A DNA stretch of 64,000 bases from Paenibacillus sp. EZ-K15. Its GTDB lineage: Bacteria > Bacillota > Bacilli > Paenibacillales > Paenibacillaceae. The notes beneath the pieces were generated by a model. It was given only the letters and a program-made list of their open reading frames with translations, made no database searches and was not told the origin of the DNA. The position numbers were made by a program, and so were the translations under genes. This document shows, in pieces, positions 17,106 through 25,111 of the stretch. The number at the start of each line of letters is the position of its first letter. The first letter of the stretch is position 1. The DNA lies in contig NZ_PDHM01000017.1 in NCBI RefSeq assembly GCF_002573715.1, positions 248,001 to 312,000 of the forward strand. The letters are read 5' to 3'.

Positions 17106-18350
17106 TTAATTTATATACACTCTTTCAACCCGTTCTCCGATTCCACTGAGTACTTCATTGGTCACCGTACCGGAACGGCGAGCGATTTGCCCTGCTGTGA
17201 TCGTCTCCTTTCCATCTTGTCCGATGAGTGTGACCGTATCTCCCGCCTGAACGCCTTCAATATGAGTGACATCGATCATCATTTGGTCCATGCATATGTT
17301 GCCGACAATATCCGCTTTTCTCCCCCTGACCAAGACGAATCCGTCTTGCTCGAATAATGCCCTTGAAATGCCGTCAGCATATCCAATGGACACTACCGCA
17401 ATTCGGCTTGTCTGATTCGGTATATAATTCCGCCCATATCCGACGGGGGTCTCTGCTTGAATTGTCTTGACTTGAGCAACATTTGCCTTCAAGGAGAGAA
17501 CGGGACGCAGGTGAATCTTTACATTGGGCCGATCATCTTCATTGGAAAGCAGGCCGTACAGAGCAATACCCGGACGCGCCAGACTGTAGCCATTATCGGG
17601 ATAGTTCAAAATGCCATAGCTGCTTTGAATATGAAGCATGCCGGGGTCAAGACCTGCCTTCCTTATCTGCTCAATCACTTGATGGTAGCGGTCGATTTGC
17701 TGCTTAGTGTAGAGAATATCCTCTTCCTTCTGGCTGTCGGACATCGATAGATGACTGTAAATACCGGTTACTTGCAAATTCGACTGCTTGTACATATTGC
17801 AGATAGGTTCGAAGTGGTCATAGAGTACCCCAAGACGGCTCATCCCCGTATCAATTTTGATATGAACATTCATCTTGTTGCCATACTTTCGTCCATACTG
17901 GTTAAGCTCTTCCGCATAATCAACACTCACCACTGTCTGTGTCAGTCGATATCGTACCAAATCGCTGAAGGCTTCAGGTGGTGTATATCCCAATACCAAA
18001 ATCTCAACGAAAACGCCTTGTTTTCGTAACGCAATCCCCTCCGAATAAGCCGCCACCGCAAAATATCCCACGCCTTCGCCAGCAAGAAATTTGGCCACCT
18101 CGGGCCCACCATGCCCATAAGCATTTGCTTTCACAACCGCCATCATATCGCAAGTATCAGGAAGAACGCGTTTCAATTCTTTCAGATTATGTCTTAAGTG
18201 GTTTAGATTGATCTCCGCCCAGGCTCTTGGCCTGCTGACCGGTAGTGTGCTGCTTCGACCCATTTCTTTTACGATGGCCGCCATGATTTTGAGCTGATCG
18301 ATTACACCGAAGCTGTTTCTAGATGCCAACATATCCACTGCCTTTTTCAT
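17106..18350 (-). CDS. Alanine racemase-type PLP enzyme (Alr or soluble VanT-like serine racemase)
   Basis: Up to 414 residues, a fold-type III PLP racemase. MMAVVKANAYGHG carries the PLP lysine and SIGYADGI the opposing catalytic tyrosine. HIKIDTGMSRLG, ARPGIALYG and GNICMDQMMIDVT are the other Alr signatures. The frame overlaps the VanXY gene end by 32 bp. The N terminus is uncertain: 30 extra residues precede the usual Alr start near RAWAEINLNHL, and MGRSSTLPVS is an alternative start. VanT serine racemases carry ten or so membrane helices before this domain, and none are present. It makes either D-Ala or D-Ser for the adjacent ligase; sequence does not decide. Confidence 0.85.
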   Translation of the reverse strand: MKKAVDMLASRNSFGVIDQLKIMAAIVKEMGRSSTLPVSRPRAWAEINLNHLRHNLKELKRVLPDTCDMMAVVKANAYGHGGPEVAKFLAGEGVGYFAVAAYSEGIALRKQGVFVEILVLGYTPPEAFSDLVRYRLTQTVVSVDYAEELNQYGRKYGNKMNVHIKIDTGMSRLGVLYDHFEPICNMYKQSNLQVTGIYSHLSMSDSQKEEDILYTKQQIDRYHQVIEQIRKAGLDPGMLHIQSSYGILNYPDNGYSLARPGIALYGLLSNEDDRPNVKIHLRPVLSLKANVAQVKTIQAETPVGYGRNYIPNQTSRIAVVSIGYADGISRALFEQDGFVLVRGRKADIVGNICMDQMMIDVTHIEGVQAGDTVTLIGQDGKETITAGQIARRSGTVTNEVLSGIGERVERVYIN

Positions 18351-19167
18351 GAAATACCGTAACTATAAATCCGTCTACGTTGTTACCTGATAGTTGATAT
18401 CGTTCACACTTCGTGATTGGTATCTTTGTCATAGCTGCTTGCGCTGGCACGGAATAAATTTCGATCATAGAGTTTTCATACTCGAAATAGAGATGCTCTT
18501 TTCTAAGCGGAAATGGTTTTAACCACGAAATATACTCCTCAAAGCATAGTCCTTGTTGCTCAATAATGACCGCGTGCGGGAATCCGACATATCGAAAATG
18601 CCAGGGTTCCTCTGCAATATTAGTAATCTGCTCTTTGCCCTCCTTGTACCGCTGGATAAACCCATATTTCGATGCAAGCTGCTTAAATGTCCCGCAAACA
18701 CCATGATCAGGAAAGGACGGACTAATATAATCGATGATGCCGTCGTTATACCCTACATCGACTGCGAGTCCCGTCTGATGCTCACTCTCATTGGGGCGGG
18801 CAACATAATTGGCTGTAAACAATGCCCCTCTTTCCAGTAATGAACTTTGATAAAGCGCTCGCTGCTCTATGCTGGAGCGATAACCGCTAACGGCCACAAT
18901 TTGCTCCAACCCATGGCATGCATGCAATAATGCGGTCAACTGCTGCAGACAGATTTGCTCTAGGTACATCTTTTGCTGCTCCGTCTCAATTGCTTGAATG
19001 TGCTTAACCGGAAGCAGATTCAGCTCTTGCGGAACCATCTTAACAGGATGCTCGCGATTTACTAGAATGAGATGTCCACGATGCACGGCTGCCCGATCAA
19101 GTTCAATTTCTGCAGTCTGTTCCAAATAAGGCCTGCGGATACCATGCCAGATGTTCATGTTCTCCAT
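18319..19167 (-). CDS. vanXY-like: VanXY-type D,D-dipeptidase/D,D-carboxypeptidase (peptidase M15B)
   Basis: A 282-residue cytoplasmic protein with no signal peptide. I chose ATG 19167, about 10 nt after GGGGAGG; it overlaps the ligase stop. Zinc motifs are NESEHQTGLAVDVG (SxHxxGxAxD: His and Asp ligands) and EEPWHFRYVGFPH (catalytic Glu and third His). VAVSGYRSSIEQRALYQ is the conserved M15 substrate strand. The C-terminal extension with EIYSVPAQA and YQLSGNNVDGFIVTV resembles VanXYG from memory and is absent from plain VanX or VanY. The enzyme would hydrolyse D-Ala-D-Ala dipeptide and trim D-Ala from pentapeptide, clearing normal termini so that the neighbouring ligase product dominates. 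Confidence 0.85.
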   Translation of the reverse strand: MENMNIWHGIRRPYLEQTAEIELDRAAVHRGHLILVNREHPVKMVPQELNLLPVKHIQAIETEQQKMYLEQICLQQLTALLHACHGLEQIVAVSGYRSSIEQRALYQSSLLERGALFTANYVARPNESEHQTGLAVDVGYNDGIIDYISPSFPDHGVCGTFKQLASKYGFIQRYKEGKEQITNIAEEPWHFRYVGFPHAVIIEQQGLCFEEYISWLKPFPLRKEHLYFEYENSMIEIYSVPAQAAMTKIPITKCERYQLSGNNVDGFIVTVFHEKGSGYVGI

Positions 19168-19172
19168 AAGTC

Positions 19173-20225
19173 TCAAACCTCCCCAACGGCGAGCTGTAGC
19201 AGTTGGTCAAGAATATCCGCATAAGTCAAGCCGCTGGCTTGGAGCATGCTCGGATAGCGGGAGTTCGACGTGAAACCCGGTATCGTGTTGACCTCGTTAA
19301 ACACAATCCTTCCGTCAGGGGTAAGGAACATGTCTATCCGCGCAAACCCGCTGCAGCCAAGCGTTTTATATATAGCCAGCGCAGTTTCTTTGACTTTGTT
19401 TGCCGTGTCCTTATCGATGCGGGCAGGCAAGTGAATCTTCGAACTGTGCAAGGAGTACTTTTCCGAATAATCAAAAAATCCTCCCTCTAGTTCAATCTCA
19501 TCAATCGCGCCGATTATAGGATCAGAATTGCCTAGAATGGCACAGCCCACTTCGAATCCGTTTATATTTTGCTCAATGACGACTTTACTGTCGTGTGTAA
19601 AGGCAAAGGCTGTCCCTGCTGCCAACTCTTTCATGTCATGCACCTTCGTAATGCCTAGTGAAGACCCGGACCTCGCCGGCTTGACAAAAAGCGGGAACCC
19701 CAGCTCTTCTGCTGCTGCCAATACCTTTTCCATACTTCCACCCCTATAGACCGTCAAGGAACGTGGCGTGTCCATACCTGCAGCCTGAACCAATGTGTGG
19801 GCCAACTCCTTGTCCATACATAATGCGGATGACAGCATGTCACATCCAACAAATGGTATACCCGCCAGTTCCAATAATCCCTGCAAGGTTCCGTCCTCAC
19901 CGTATTTGCCGTGAAGCACCGGAAGTACAACATCAATCGGCGTCACATGATATTCTGTATGAACAAGCTCAATGAGCCCTTTGATTTCCCGGCTAGGCGA
20001 GAAAAAGGAAGGGATACAACTCGGATGCGCATGCCAGCGGTCATTGCGAATATCCTCAAGATTTCCACTATATCTAAGCCATGATCCTTCCTGTGTAATT
20101 CCGATTAATACAAGATTATATTTTTCAATATCCAAATGTCCGATCACTGCAGCAGCTGAGCTTAAAGATACCTCATACTCGCCGGAACAACCGCCAAACA
20201 ATACCGCAACCGTCTTCTTCTCCAT
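19173..20225 (-). CDS. vanG-like: D-Ala-D-X ligase, VanC/VanG-like (probable D-Ala-D-Ser)
   Basis: A 350-residue ATP-grasp ligase with TAGGAGG before the ATG at 20225. It has FGGCSGEYEVSLSSA, LPVLHGKYGEDGTLQGLLEL, FVKPARSGSSLGITKV (ATP grasp), ARIDMFLTPDGRIVFNEVNT and PGFTSNSRYPSM (metal and oxyanion residues). The omega-loop reads GFFDYSEKYSLHSSKIHLPA. This EKY-type loop is found in D-Ala-D-Ser ligases such as VanC and VanG, and lacks the VanA/VanB D-lactate pattern. VanXY and racemase genes follow in the same order as in vanC and vanG operons. D-Ser specificity is an inference, since Ddl enzymes also have related loops. First gene of the operon. Confidence 0.85.
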   Translation of the reverse strand: MEKKTVAVLFGGCSGEYEVSLSSAAAVIGHLDIEKYNLVLIGITQEGSWLRYSGNLEDIRNDRWHAHPSCIPSFFSPSREIKGLIELVHTEYHVTPIDVVLPVLHGKYGEDGTLQGLLELAGIPFVGCDMLSSALCMDKELAHTLVQAAGMDTPRSLTVYRGGSMEKVLAAAEELGFPLFVKPARSGSSLGITKVHDMKELAAGTAFAFTHDSKVVIEQNINGFEVGCAILGNSDPIIGAIDEIELEGGFFDYSEKYSLHSSKIHLPARIDKDTANKVKETALAIYKTLGCSGFARIDMFLTPDGRIVFNEVNTIPGFTSNSRYPSMLQASGLTYADILDQLLQLAVGEV

Positions 20226-20497
20226 GTAAAAGCCTCCTAAACTGTGATAAAAAAACAAAAAAACGACTCCTTTTCCCCACCCTTAAAGTGAGTAAGAATA
20301 GTAGAAACTTCGTTCTGTTTTTAACCTCAATCATGGTCATACTGTTAGTTTGAATGGAAGAATTTAAGGAAAGTGTAAGGGAAAATAAATTTTTTCTTAA
20401 GGTCTGAGGAGTTGCCTTCGCTCTTCATTTTGCTATTCTGAAAAGAAGCCAGATCAGATCCGGGTTTATCCGATGAAATTCGAGGGGGTGCTTTTTC
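20226..20497. other. Promoter region of the van-like operon
   Basis: AT-rich gap between the ligase start and the IS3 remnant. I see no T-box, no gene and no convincing -35/-10 pair. Short repeated TTA(C/A)A-like blocks near 20350-20400 could be a response-regulator binding area, but they are too degenerate to call. Confidence 0.3.
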
Positions 20498-20709
20498 GTG
20501 ACAATCAGAGGACAAAAATTTAAAGACTATTCGTATAAGATTAAGACAGGGGAAATACGCGAGAAAATATCGAGAATTGGGTGAGTTCGGACTGGTGGAT
20601 TAGCGGGGATGACGAGATGAATACATCGATCAAGTAGGCAAGTACAGCGATTCAAGCGGGAGAATGAAATGCTAAAAAAGTGCTTGGAATCCGGATACAG
20701 GAGATGAAA
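20498..20709 (+). pseudogene. Decayed IS3-family orfA remnant
   Basis: Behind GAGGGGG, a GTG at 20498 opens TIRGQKFKDYSYKIKTGEIR, which resembles the start of IS3-type OrfA transposase HTH proteins, and stops after 28 residues. Further on, another frame gives QRFKRENEMLKKCLE (about 20651-20695), the leucine-zipper end of OrfA. The intervening HTH region is broken by several stops and indels. No orfB and no terminal inverted repeats were found. Confidence 0.5.
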
Positions 20710-20806
20710 CACAAAGAAATGCAACGTTTGAGAGAGCTTCGAAGGTGTATCCCGTTCGTCTTCTCTCGATCGTTCTGGCCGGCTGCGGTCGTTTTTTTAA
20801 TTAATT

Positions 20807-20836
20807 AAAGGGCCGATCTTTATGGGATGGCCCTTT
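20807..20836. terminator. Hairpin, probable bidirectional terminator
   Basis: AAAGGGCC and GGCCCTTT arms with a 14-nt loop. It lies between the IS3 remnant and the 84-residue gene (stop at 20903) and can end minus-strand transcription from that gene. Confidence 0.6.
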
Positions 20837-20902
20837 CTGTAAACATGGCTGTACAGTATATTCCAATGTTTCTAACGGGCTTTAACAACTGGAACCCATA
20901 AC

Positions 20903-21157
20903 TCAACTTCTTTTTCTTCTATCATCAACTGTTTTTCTATACCTATAGTACTCACTCACCGAGTTTTTCGCATGATCGTATAATACTCTAAACATACATA
21001 ATACCTGTTTTCCCTTGGTGAGTTGAGAAATTACTTGTGCTTTCACGGACATATCTTTTCCGCGAATCTCAAGGAAGGTTGGTTCCATGCAAGCCCACCC
21101 GAGTCTTTCATCATTCAATGAATCGAAATCCTGTTTTTTCACTGCTGCTAATGTCAT
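20903..21157 (-). CDS. Unrecognised 84-residue protein downstream of the natural-product operon
   Basis: MTLAAVKKQDFDSLNDERLG begins behind a strong AAGGAG. The protein is charged, with two cysteines (WACMEP and VLCMF) and a basic tail (DDRRKRS). It has no signal peptide, no membrane segment and no leader-like double-Gly motif. I do not recognise a family. It is co-oriented with the ACP/ATP-grasp operon, and a large hairpin (21198-21263) separates it from the BtrH-like gene. It could be an accessory protein, an immunity factor or a peptide substrate of the radical SAM enzyme; nothing favours one of these. Confidence 0.55.
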   Translation of the reverse strand: MTLAAVKKQDFDSLNDERLGWACMEPTFLEIRGKDMSVKAQVISQLTKGKQVLCMFRVLYDHAKNSVSEYYRYRKTVDDRRKRS

Positions 21158-21197
21158 TAAATCACTCCTTTTTTGACTTTCATGAATGTAAATTAGA

Positions 21198-21270
21198 GCC
21201 CCCGTAGAAAACCAGGCCTTCCGGTATGTATCGCAACCGGTTCCGAAGGTTCTCCCCGGGGGCTTTTTTT
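21198..21270. terminator. Large hairpin between the BtrH-like gene and the 84-residue gene
   Basis: GCCCCCG and CGGGGGC arms enclose a further paired region (CCTTCCGG/CCGGTTCCGAAGG-like). A T7 run follows on the plus strand only. On the minus strand, the direction of the operon, the stem is followed by CTAATTT. It may be a weak terminator or attenuator setting the level of the downstream small gene. Confidence 0.55.
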
Positions 21271-22313
21271 CAGCCTTCGAGCAGCGTAATCAGTTTTTGC
21301 AGGAGAACAGGCTCTTCCTTTTGGAACTCATCGAACCGGAGCCTCAGCCGTTCAAACATTTCTTTATCTTCGCGAATTTCATGACGAATATACTGATCTC
21401 TCAGCTTCATCGCCCTTTTGGTGATATCCTTGTAGCCAGCCACAAGCTCTTCATCATACGGGATGATCCCCTCATCCACCAAGTATCCGATCCGCTCGCT
21501 CATCATCTTTTTGTGCTCCCAGAGCACATGAAGGTGTCTTACATCGTTACGATCACCGAGCCGGGAATCGTTGCCCTCTACGGCATCATAGTACAGCCGC
21601 AAATAATCGTATACCTTGATTCCAAAAGCTTCCTCGTTGTCCGAATTGTAATTGATCCGGTTTAGATGAGTTTCTCCGTTTAAATAATCGCGCAGCTGGT
21701 CAATCGCGGCTGTTTTATCAAAAGGATATGGAGAATGCGGCTCATATTTATAAAAGTACGTATGATGGTCGGCCGTGAGCTTCTCCTTTAGAAGATGCCT
21801 CATGGACTGAACGGCCTCCTGGAACTCCCGGAACGGGATCTGCAAATTGCGGTAAACTCCCGTATGATCGAACATCGACGCATAGAAGACACTCTCGTCC
21901 CAATCGAAACCGTATAGAAAAAGATGATGAGGGAACGGCTCCTTCTGATAGGAGGCCGCGGGCGATAGCCTGGCTTCGTCCAAAAACACAACGCAATAAT
22001 AGCCGTTTTGGATCTGATCCGCGAAAAATTTCGGCCAGGCGTCCAATGCCAAACTCTCCAGAATCGTATAATTGACCGAGCAGGTGAGAAGAAACGGGTT
22101 GTTGAAATTCAGTTCGTTGGGCTTGCCCCGAAAAAAATCGACATAATACTGCCTGCTGTCCTCCAGAAAGTTTTTTTTGCAGAACAATTGGATAAAATTG
22201 CTGTAATACCAAGGCATCGTTTCTTCGTGGATGCTGGTGATCGAGAGTGTGTAAGCCCACCGCAAAAATCCTTTAAGCGGCGGATTCACCACCGGAAGCT
22301 GAAACGCGTTCAT
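21270..22313 (-). CDS. BtrH-like protein (C39/butirosin acyltransferase-type N-terminal domain)
   Basis: A 347-residue protein starting at ATG 22313 behind AAGGGGAG. The N-terminal half has the layout of BtrH N-terminal domains: LLTCSVNYTILESL (possible cysteine nucleophile in a CSxN-like context), YYCVVFLDEARL and FPHHLFLYGFDWDESVFYAS (His and Asp of the papain-like triad region). The C-terminal half is helical and charged, with a predicted coil near residues 280-345. In butirosin synthesis BtrH moves an aminoacyl chain from the carrier protein BtrI to an aminoglycoside. Here an ACP and an ATP-grasp ligase start the same operon, so an acyl-transfer role is likely (inference). Confidence 0.6.
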   Translation of the reverse strand: MNAFQLPVVNPPLKGFLRWAYTLSITSIHEETMPWYYSNFIQLFCKKNFLEDSRQYYVDFFRGKPNELNFNNPFLLTCSVNYTILESLALDAWPKFFADQIQNGYYCVVFLDEARLSPAASYQKEPFPHHLFLYGFDWDESVFYASMFDHTGVYRNLQIPFREFQEAVQSMRHLLKEKLTADHHTYFYKYEPHSPYPFDKTAAIDQLRDYLNGETHLNRINYNSDNEEAFGIKVYDYLRLYYDAVEGNDSRLGDRNDVRHLHVLWEHKKMMSERIGYLVDEGIIPYDEELVAGYKDITKRAMKLRDQYIRHEIREDKEMFERLRLRFDEFQKEEPVLLQKLITLLEG

Positions 22314-22445
22314 CTGATTCTCCCCTTTCTGACAAGTGATCCGGAATCCTGACCAGCAGTGTTCCTGCGATTGAGCCCGACCCATCTACTCTCCTTCCTC
22401 ATGCATGGATGCAAGTTTGGCATTCAGCCCCACCAAACTGCTGGC

Positions 22446-23258
22446 TTAACTGCTCGCGCTGCTGTATCCTTTTACGGCCTGTTTCCAGAGCAGCCGTACA
22501 GCTGCGAAGAGCAGAAGCGAAGCGGCCAGCGCCAGTCCCACATGAAGCCAGTTGAGCTGCTCAAGCAGAAACATCGGTCCGAAATTGGTAATGAGGAATA
22601 GAGGAATAACAAAGGTCCCGATCCGTCGGACCCAGGCCGGGTAAATAGCCATAGGGAAATTGTTGGCGTCCCAAATGGAATGCGCGATCTCTGATACAGA
22701 GCCCGTCTGGACGAACCAGAATGACAGCAGCGCCGGGATGATCATCAGGCAGTATGTGATGACAACAGAGACGAGCAGCAGCAGGGCAAACCCTGCAAAC
22801 TGCAGGAGCGTCAGTGGAATATCCATGGCATGCCAGCCGATACCGACCATGACGAACCCAACCAGAATATCGGGGATCGGCAGCGCCAAATCGACGTAAC
22901 GCAAGGAAGCCATGAACTGAAGGGATACCGGCTTCGTCAGCATTAAATCAAGCGAACCGTCCTTAATATATTCCGGAATTTTCATGAAATTTGTAAAAAA
23001 CAGGCCGACATAAATTCCGGTCACCACCGTATGCATGCCTATAAATAGAAGCAGCCCTTCGGGCGGTATGCCATCTACATGAAGATCGGTGCGGAACACG
23101 ACGAGCACATATAACAGCTTGGCGAGCAGGTAGACGGATTCGACCAGCAGGCTCATCATAAAATTGCCCCGAAACTCCATTTGAGCGATGAGGCAATTTT
23201 TGATGAATAAACCGTACAGCCGCATGTATTTCCTCGCGATTTTTAACATACGCAACAT
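22446..23258 (-). CDS. ABC-2 type exporter permease B
   Basis: A 270-residue integral membrane protein with six hydrophobic segments and a GGGGGG site before its ATG. The FMMSLLVESVYLLAKLLYVLV start, PEYIKDGSLDLMLTKPVSLQ loop and AIYPAWVRRIGTFVIPL are characteristic of the COG3694-type ABC-2 permeases, which pair with a second permease and a COG4586-type ATPase. It follows permease A by 3 bp and is followed by the BtrH-like gene. Together these genes are likely to export the product of the operon. Confidence 0.82.
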   Translation of the reverse strand: MLRMLKIARKYMRLYGLFIKNCLIAQMEFRGNFMMSLLVESVYLLAKLLYVLVVFRTDLHVDGIPPEGLLLFIGMHTVVTGIYVGLFFTNFMKIPEYIKDGSLDLMLTKPVSLQFMASLRYVDLALPIPDILVGFVMVGIGWHAMDIPLTLLQFAGFALLLLVSVVITYCLMIIPALLSFWFVQTGSVSEIAHSIWDANNFPMAIYPAWVRRIGTFVIPLFLITNFGPMFLLEQLNWLHVGLALAASLLLFAAVRLLWKQAVKGYSSASS

Positions 23259-23261
23259 CCG

Positions 23262-24071
23262 TTACCCCCCTACTGCCGAATATTTCTTCATGGAAACGTG
23301 CCACGTCAGGCGGGATAGCCAAAAGAACAGTAGAATCCACCCACACTGGATGAGCAGCCCTTGGTACATAACCGCTGCTTCCGCTTTGCCGCTGAGGATA
23401 TTGACCGGAAAATAAATCGTATATGGGAATGGCGTGTACTGAAGTGCCTTCACAACCGACTCCCCGAAAATCTCGAGCGGAAACATGCCTCCGCTCAAAA
23501 TATTGACGAGCAGACTTGTAATGACAAAAAAATACGAGATCTCATGCAGATAAAAAGCACTCGCGCAGATGCAGTAGGCGATCAGGAAATTGAGCAAAAG
23601 CGCCCCCGATAGCGTGACCGCGAACAGAATCAGGCGTATAGCCTGGAGCTCGAGCACGCCACCAGCAGATGCGAACCCAATAATCCCGATGAGCAGTAAA
23701 GCTGTAATCCCGTAATAGATCGCCTTCTGGCCGAAAAAAGATACCAGCCGATACCCGAAATAGCTGATCGGTTTGATCAAATACTTGTTAAGACCACCGT
23801 TTTTGATATCGTCGGCAATCTGGTGCTCGAACTGGGTAGCGATCAGCTTGGACACCAATCCCGCCAAGATCGTATACAATATAATTTGACCGTACGAATA
23901 CGAGAACAGCGCATCCTGACCGGAATGCCGGTACACCGCCGTCCAGATGAAATACTGGACAAGAATCGGAAACGTGGCCCCCAGAAGACCAAGAAAGAAG
24001 TGAAAACGGTATTCCATCGAATGCTGGACGCCCATTGAAAAAACAGCCCTATACAATTTGCCTCTGTTCAT
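23262..24071 (-). CDS. ABC-2 type exporter permease A
   Basis: A 269-residue, six-TM permease of the COG4587 type. It has YRFHFFLGLLGATFPILVQY at the start, the cytoplasmic loop HQIADDIKNGGLNKYLIKPI, and GGMFPLEIFGESVVKALQYTP near the end. The ATG overlaps the ATPase stop codon (ATGA), so the two are translationally coupled. It forms a heterodimeric membrane channel with the next gene. Confidence 0.82.
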   Translation of the reverse strand: MNRGKLYRAVFSMGVQHSMEYRFHFFLGLLGATFPILVQYFIWTAVYRHSGQDALFSYSYGQIILYTILAGLVSKLIATQFEHQIADDIKNGGLNKYLIKPISYFGYRLVSFFGQKAIYYGITALLLIGIIGFASAGGVLELQAIRLILFAVTLSGALLLNFLIAYCICASAFYLHEISYFFVITSLLVNILSGGMFPLEIFGESVVKALQYTPFPYTIYFPVNILSGKAEAAVMYQGLLIQCGWILLFFWLSRLTWHVSMKKYSAVGG

Positions 24072-25051
24072 CCGACGGATTCCTTGCGGTAGAGCATCGA
24101 AATACTTTCCTCGATCGCCACGTCCTCTATTGTCCAGTCCACGATCGGAAACGAGTCGAGCACGGCACGCGACACTTCCTTCAAGCGGTACTTAGGCAGC
24201 TCCAAAACTGCGTTGTAGTCGTCTGCGCTGACTATTTTTCCGAATTTGGCCACCCGCTGCTCAGCAACGGGTTCGGAGAATTGCAGCCTTATCACTTTGT
24301 TCTCGCCAAAAAGATCGTTGATTTTATGAAGATCACCGTCATACAGAATACTGCCTTCATTAATGATGATCGTCCGCTTGCACAGATCCTCCACATCCTT
24401 CATGTAGTGGCTCGTCAGCAGAATCGTCGCGCCGAATTGTTCATTGTAGTATTTCAGAAACTCCCTGACCTTCTTCTGGGAAGGGAAATCGAGGCCGATC
24501 GTCGGCTCATCGAGATAAAGCAGCTTAGGGCGGTGGATCAGAGCGGCGATGAGCTCCATCTTCATCCGCTCCCCCAGGGATAACCGACGCACCTGCACGT
24601 CCAGAAGGTCCTGCACATCGAGCATTTCCGATAACTCGGCAAGACTCCGGCGGTAGAGATCATCGTCCACGTCATAAATACATTTGTTCAAATAAATCGA
24701 CTCGCTGGCGGGAAGGTCCCACCAAAGCTGGTTTTTCTGACCCATCACAATGGAGAATAGCCGCTTGAACTCGTTCTTTCGCTCCCACGGGACATAGCCG
24801 AGTACATCGGCCTCTCCACTCGTGGGATATAGAATGCCCGATAACATCTTGAGCGTCGTAGTCTTGCCCGCCCCGTTGGGCCCGAGAAAACCAACGCACT
24901 CGCCGGGACCGATATCGAAGGAAACGGATTTAACCGCTTCCTTCACCAGTGACTTGCGAGCAAACAAATTTTTCAATGAATTTTTGAGTCCTGCTTCTTT
25001 CCGGTAATACACAAACGATTTGTGCAGCTCCCGCACACGGATATAGTCCAT
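24068..25051 (-). CDS. ABC transporter ATP-binding protein of the exporter
   Basis: A 327-residue ATPase of the COG4586/DrrA-like type. Walker A is GPNGAGKTTTLKML, the Q-loop lies in VMGQKNQLWWDLPA, the signature is LSLGERMKMEL, Walker B is LLYLDEPTIGLD, and the H-loop is LLTSHYMKD. The start at ATG 25051 follows GGAGGAG. The C-terminal extension after residue 235 is usual for these exporters. With the two permeases below it makes a complete three-part exporter inside a biosynthetic operon. Confidence 0.88.
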   Translation of the reverse strand: MDYIRVRELHKSFVYYRKEAGLKNSLKNLFARKSLVKEAVKSVSFDIGPGECVGFLGPNGAGKTTTLKMLSGILYPTSGEADVLGYVPWERKNEFKRLFSIVMGQKNQLWWDLPASESIYLNKCIYDVDDDLYRRSLAELSEMLDVQDLLDVQVRRLSLGERMKMELIAALIHRPKLLYLDEPTIGLDFPSQKKVREFLKYYNEQFGATILLTSHYMKDVEDLCKRTIIINEGSILYDGDLHKINDLFGENKVIRLQFSEPVAEQRVAKFGKIVSADDYNAVLELPKYRLKEVSRAVLDSFPIVDWTIEDVAIEESISMLYRKESVG

Positions 25052-25111
25052 CTCCGCTCCTCCCAAACGTTTGCCTGATCTGCCTGAATGAACGGCATAA
25101 AGTTTAAACGC

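Noticed and set aside
20226..20500. VanRS-type two-component genes or T-box leader controlling the van-like operon
   Set aside because: No histidine kinase or response regulator is found around the operon, and no T-box sequence lies before the ligase.
20903..21157. RiPP precursor peptide for the radical SAM enzyme
   Set aside because: It has no leader/core boundary, no repeated core residues and no cleavage motif, and no RRE domain protein is encoded nearby. It is kept only as one possibility.
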